This document shows, piece by piece, positions 29,842-31,783 of a stretch of DNA of 31,783 bases. The first letter of the stretch is position 1. Each line of letters starts with the position of its first letter. Location of the stretch: positions 601,100 through 632,882 of the forward strand of contig BFEA01000160.1 of assembly GCA_003427395.1 (NCBI GenBank). Reading direction: 5' to 3'. A program made the translations under genes and the position numbers. The notes under the pieces were generated by a model. It made no database searches. It was not told the DNA's origin and saw only the letters and a list, made by a program, of their open reading frames with translations. This stretch comes from Chara braunii (lineage: Eukaryota; Streptophyta; Charophyceae; Charales; Characeae).

Positions 29842-29845
29842 CAAT

Positions 29846-29888
<43 letters not shown>

Positions 29889-30027
29889 CCACATGATCTT
29901 TTCGAACGACATCGTACATGCATCTATCCTCCCTCTCTCTCTCTCTCTCTCTCGCTCGCTCTCCCTCTCCCTCTCTCTCTCGCTCTCTCGCTCTCCCTCT
30001 CTTCCTCTCTCCCTCTCTCTCTCTCTC
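29842..30027. repeat. (CT)n microsatellites
   Basis: Two blocks of plus-strand CT dinucleotide, 29849-29886 and 29932-30027, the second interrupted by CCCT and CGCT variants. They are separated by about 45 bp of mixed sequence (CCCACATGATCTTTTCGAAC...). Not coding. Confidence 0.95.
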
Positions 30028-31057
30028 TCCGCCCCCCCCGAAATCCAACTCTCTCTTCTACCCGCGATCCATCTTTTTTTTAGGGGCATCTTGGTTTTTC
30101 TTTTCTTTTCGTTGTCGTCTAACAGAAAGAACCCTGAACCCTGACGAAGCAGGGATCAACAGATAGCGATGGGATGGAGCGCGGAAGGAAGGGGGCCCCA
30201 AGGGAGGAAACATCGAGGGAAAAGAAGCGGAGATCGGGACCACCATCGTTCATGCAAATTGAACCGTCACGGGGGGGGGATCAACGGACAGTGATGGGAT
30301 GGAGCGAAAGGGAGGGGCTGGTCGACGATCCCCAAGGAGAGAAGATCAAGGGAAGAGAACGGGAGATCGGGATGCCGAAGGTAGGCTTATGAGAGGAGAC
30401 TGCCATGACATCCATGGCTATGACCACCCACCAACAGAAGGGGTGTATGTTTGCCGTTGAGCGGAAAAAAATCTACCGCGCGTGCCCCTTTTTTATTTTT
30501 TTATTTTTAAGGTTTCGTGCGTGTCACATCTCCGTTCTTTTTATAACTGGTAGAGGAAAAATATAAGTTCTCCCGACAAAACAAAAAGATGAATATATTC
30601 CTTCTCTCTGCGCGAGAGGGAAAGTGAAGTAGATTCCTTCTGTCTTCGCGAGAGGGAGAGTTGAGGAGAGAGGAGAGGAAAGAGACAGTGGGAGAGTTGG
30701 AAACCGACCATCAGCCATGTTTTTTTTTTTTTTTTTTTTTTTTTTGTCATCTAAGAAAAAAGCAGGTTGATGAGAACAAGCAATCGAGCGCAAGGGACTG
30801 TGATGACATCGAGTACGACTGAGGGGGCCCCGAAGGGGGAAGACGAAGGGAAGAAAGAGCAGGAGAGATCTGGACGTCGCCAGTGAATCGACGGTGGAAT
30901 ACCAAGAACTGAGGATCGACGATCGAAGATGGAAGACGAACTGAGTAGATATTACTGAATGTGGGAAGGGAAGTCGACGGCAGAGGATGAGGATTCAGTA
31001 AGAAGCATGAGGGAGCAGGAGAGACGAAGGAACGAAGTGATGATGTCGTAATGGCCA
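30028..31057. other. Gene-free stretch with degenerate direct repeats and A/T tracts
   Basis: A unit beginning GATCAACRGAYAGYGATGGG and continuing through CCCCAAGGRAGRAAAC and GGGAGATCGGGA appears at about 30152 and 30279, and in weaker form at about 30795. A T run of 26 lies at 30720-30745. No gene or RNA is supported. Confidence 0.6.
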
Positions 31058-31059
31058 GG

Positions 31060-31117
<58 letters not shown>
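31058..31117. repeat. (GA)n microsatellite
   Basis: About 29 GA units on the plus strand, uninterrupted. A second one closes the window at about 31739-31783 after an ACAC/AGAGACAC transition. Confidence 0.97.
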
Positions 31118-31121
<4 letters not shown>

Positions 31122-31394
31122 CAGATGAATAAAGCCAGTAAATCGGGAGAGGAAGGAAGATCGAAGACGAGGTGAGTAGATAATGTGATGAGACGAGGGG
31201 AGTAGATATGATGTGCGAAGGGAAGTAGATGGAAGAGGTAGAGGAAGGAGCACAAGAGAGCAGGAGGGCCGAAGGAACGAAGATGACGATGATGATCATG
31301 ATCGCCACGACCATTATGATGGTTGGGAAGATGATGACGATGGTCATATCACTTGTATGTGTGGAGAGGATGGAGCGATAGAGAAAGAAGGGAG

Positions 31395-31575
31395 GGAAAG
31401 AGAACCGTTGGATTAATGGTAACACATTTGCTTTTCTTTCTGTTGCAATTGAAAGCTTGATTGGGGATTGCATACGCAGATTTCTGCGAACAGGATGGAG
31501 CAACGAAGAGAAAGGGAGGTGCAGAGAACCGGTGGATTGACCGTAACATATTTGGTTTTCTGTTGTGCTGTTTGC
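31395..31575. repeat. Direct repeat of about 40 bp, two diverged copies
   Basis: AGAGAACCGTTGGATTAATG, followed by GTAACACATTTGCTTTTC, at about 31399 is repeated as AGAGAACCGGTGGATTGACC, then GTAACATATTTGGTTTTC, at about 31531. The spacing is about 132 bp. Both are preceded by GAAGGGAGG-like purines. The remainder of 31118-31783 has no gene. Confidence 0.8.
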
Positions 31576-31748
31576 TTTTCTCCAAGCACAGGATGCTTTC
31601 AACCACAGCACATGACTACAGAGACGACACGGACCATTGGGCAAACAACATCAGCGCGCTCCACCTCTCCCTCCCTCCTTCCTCGAAGCCGGCTGCGACA
31701 TCCCGCTCCACACGGAGACAGAGAACGAACGAAGACACACACACAGAG

Positions 31749-31783
<35 letters not shown>

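Overview
The window looks like a repeat-dominated stretch of a streptophyte (land plant or charophyte green alga) nuclear scaffold. Three things point there. A U6 snRNA-derived sequence near 28.0 kb carries the plant-type 3' end rather than the animal one. There is a decayed Ty3/gypsy element and a decayed L1-type LINE of plant style. There are assembly gaps (N at 412, 13898, 15115 and 17577-17601) and a Nextera mate-pair junction left in the sequence at 22223-22260. The gag style (acidic, Lys/Glu/Gly-rich leader, then capsid, broken zinc knuckle and a DUF4100-like spacer) makes me favour a charophyte such as Chara, but that is an impression and not a result. No gene in the window appears intact except possibly small ORFs of unknown function.

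Layout. 1-606: three short tandem repeats (55, 40 and 29 bp). 593-1399 (-): an uncharacterised ORF. 1656-8221 (-): a Ty3/gypsy gag-pol written essentially in one reading frame, with at least ten in-frame stops and three frameshifts; gag, protease, RT, RNase H and integrase can all be placed. 8691-11460 (-): three tandem, strongly diverged, broken copies of one unrecognised protein family, co-oriented with and upstream of gag. 11461-14380: no gene or LTR recognised. 14388-14490: (GA)n. 14640-18380: an about 81-bp satellite in two related subfamilies. 18400-19200: an unrelated 91-bp satellite. 19200-19900: purine-rich then pyrimidine-rich low-complexity DNA. 19970-23470: a noncoding region, internally duplicated at about 1.5 kb, unusually dense in short perfect hairpins; where two copies can be compared, stem sequences differ but pairing is kept. 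23490-26625 (-): a LINE with ORF1 and the endonuclease part of ORF2 but no reverse transcriptase. 26626-27900: its probable 5' region. 27933-28080 (-): a poly(A)-tailed U6 piece plus a second U6 3' fragment. 28123-31783: a poly(A)-ended element with internal duplications, an imperfect 133-bp inverted repeat, degenerate purine-rich repeats and (GA)n/(CT)n microsatellites.

How it fits together. The two autonomous element types are both disabled. The LINE class is the known source of the machinery that makes U6 retrocopies and poly(A)-ended insertions such as those at its 5' flank. The most interesting unexplained parts are the three-copy protein family next to gag and the hairpin-dense region with pairing-preserving changes. 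I could not find an LTR pair, primer binding site or target-site duplication for the gypsy element, so its limits, and whether the three-copy family belongs to it, are unresolved.
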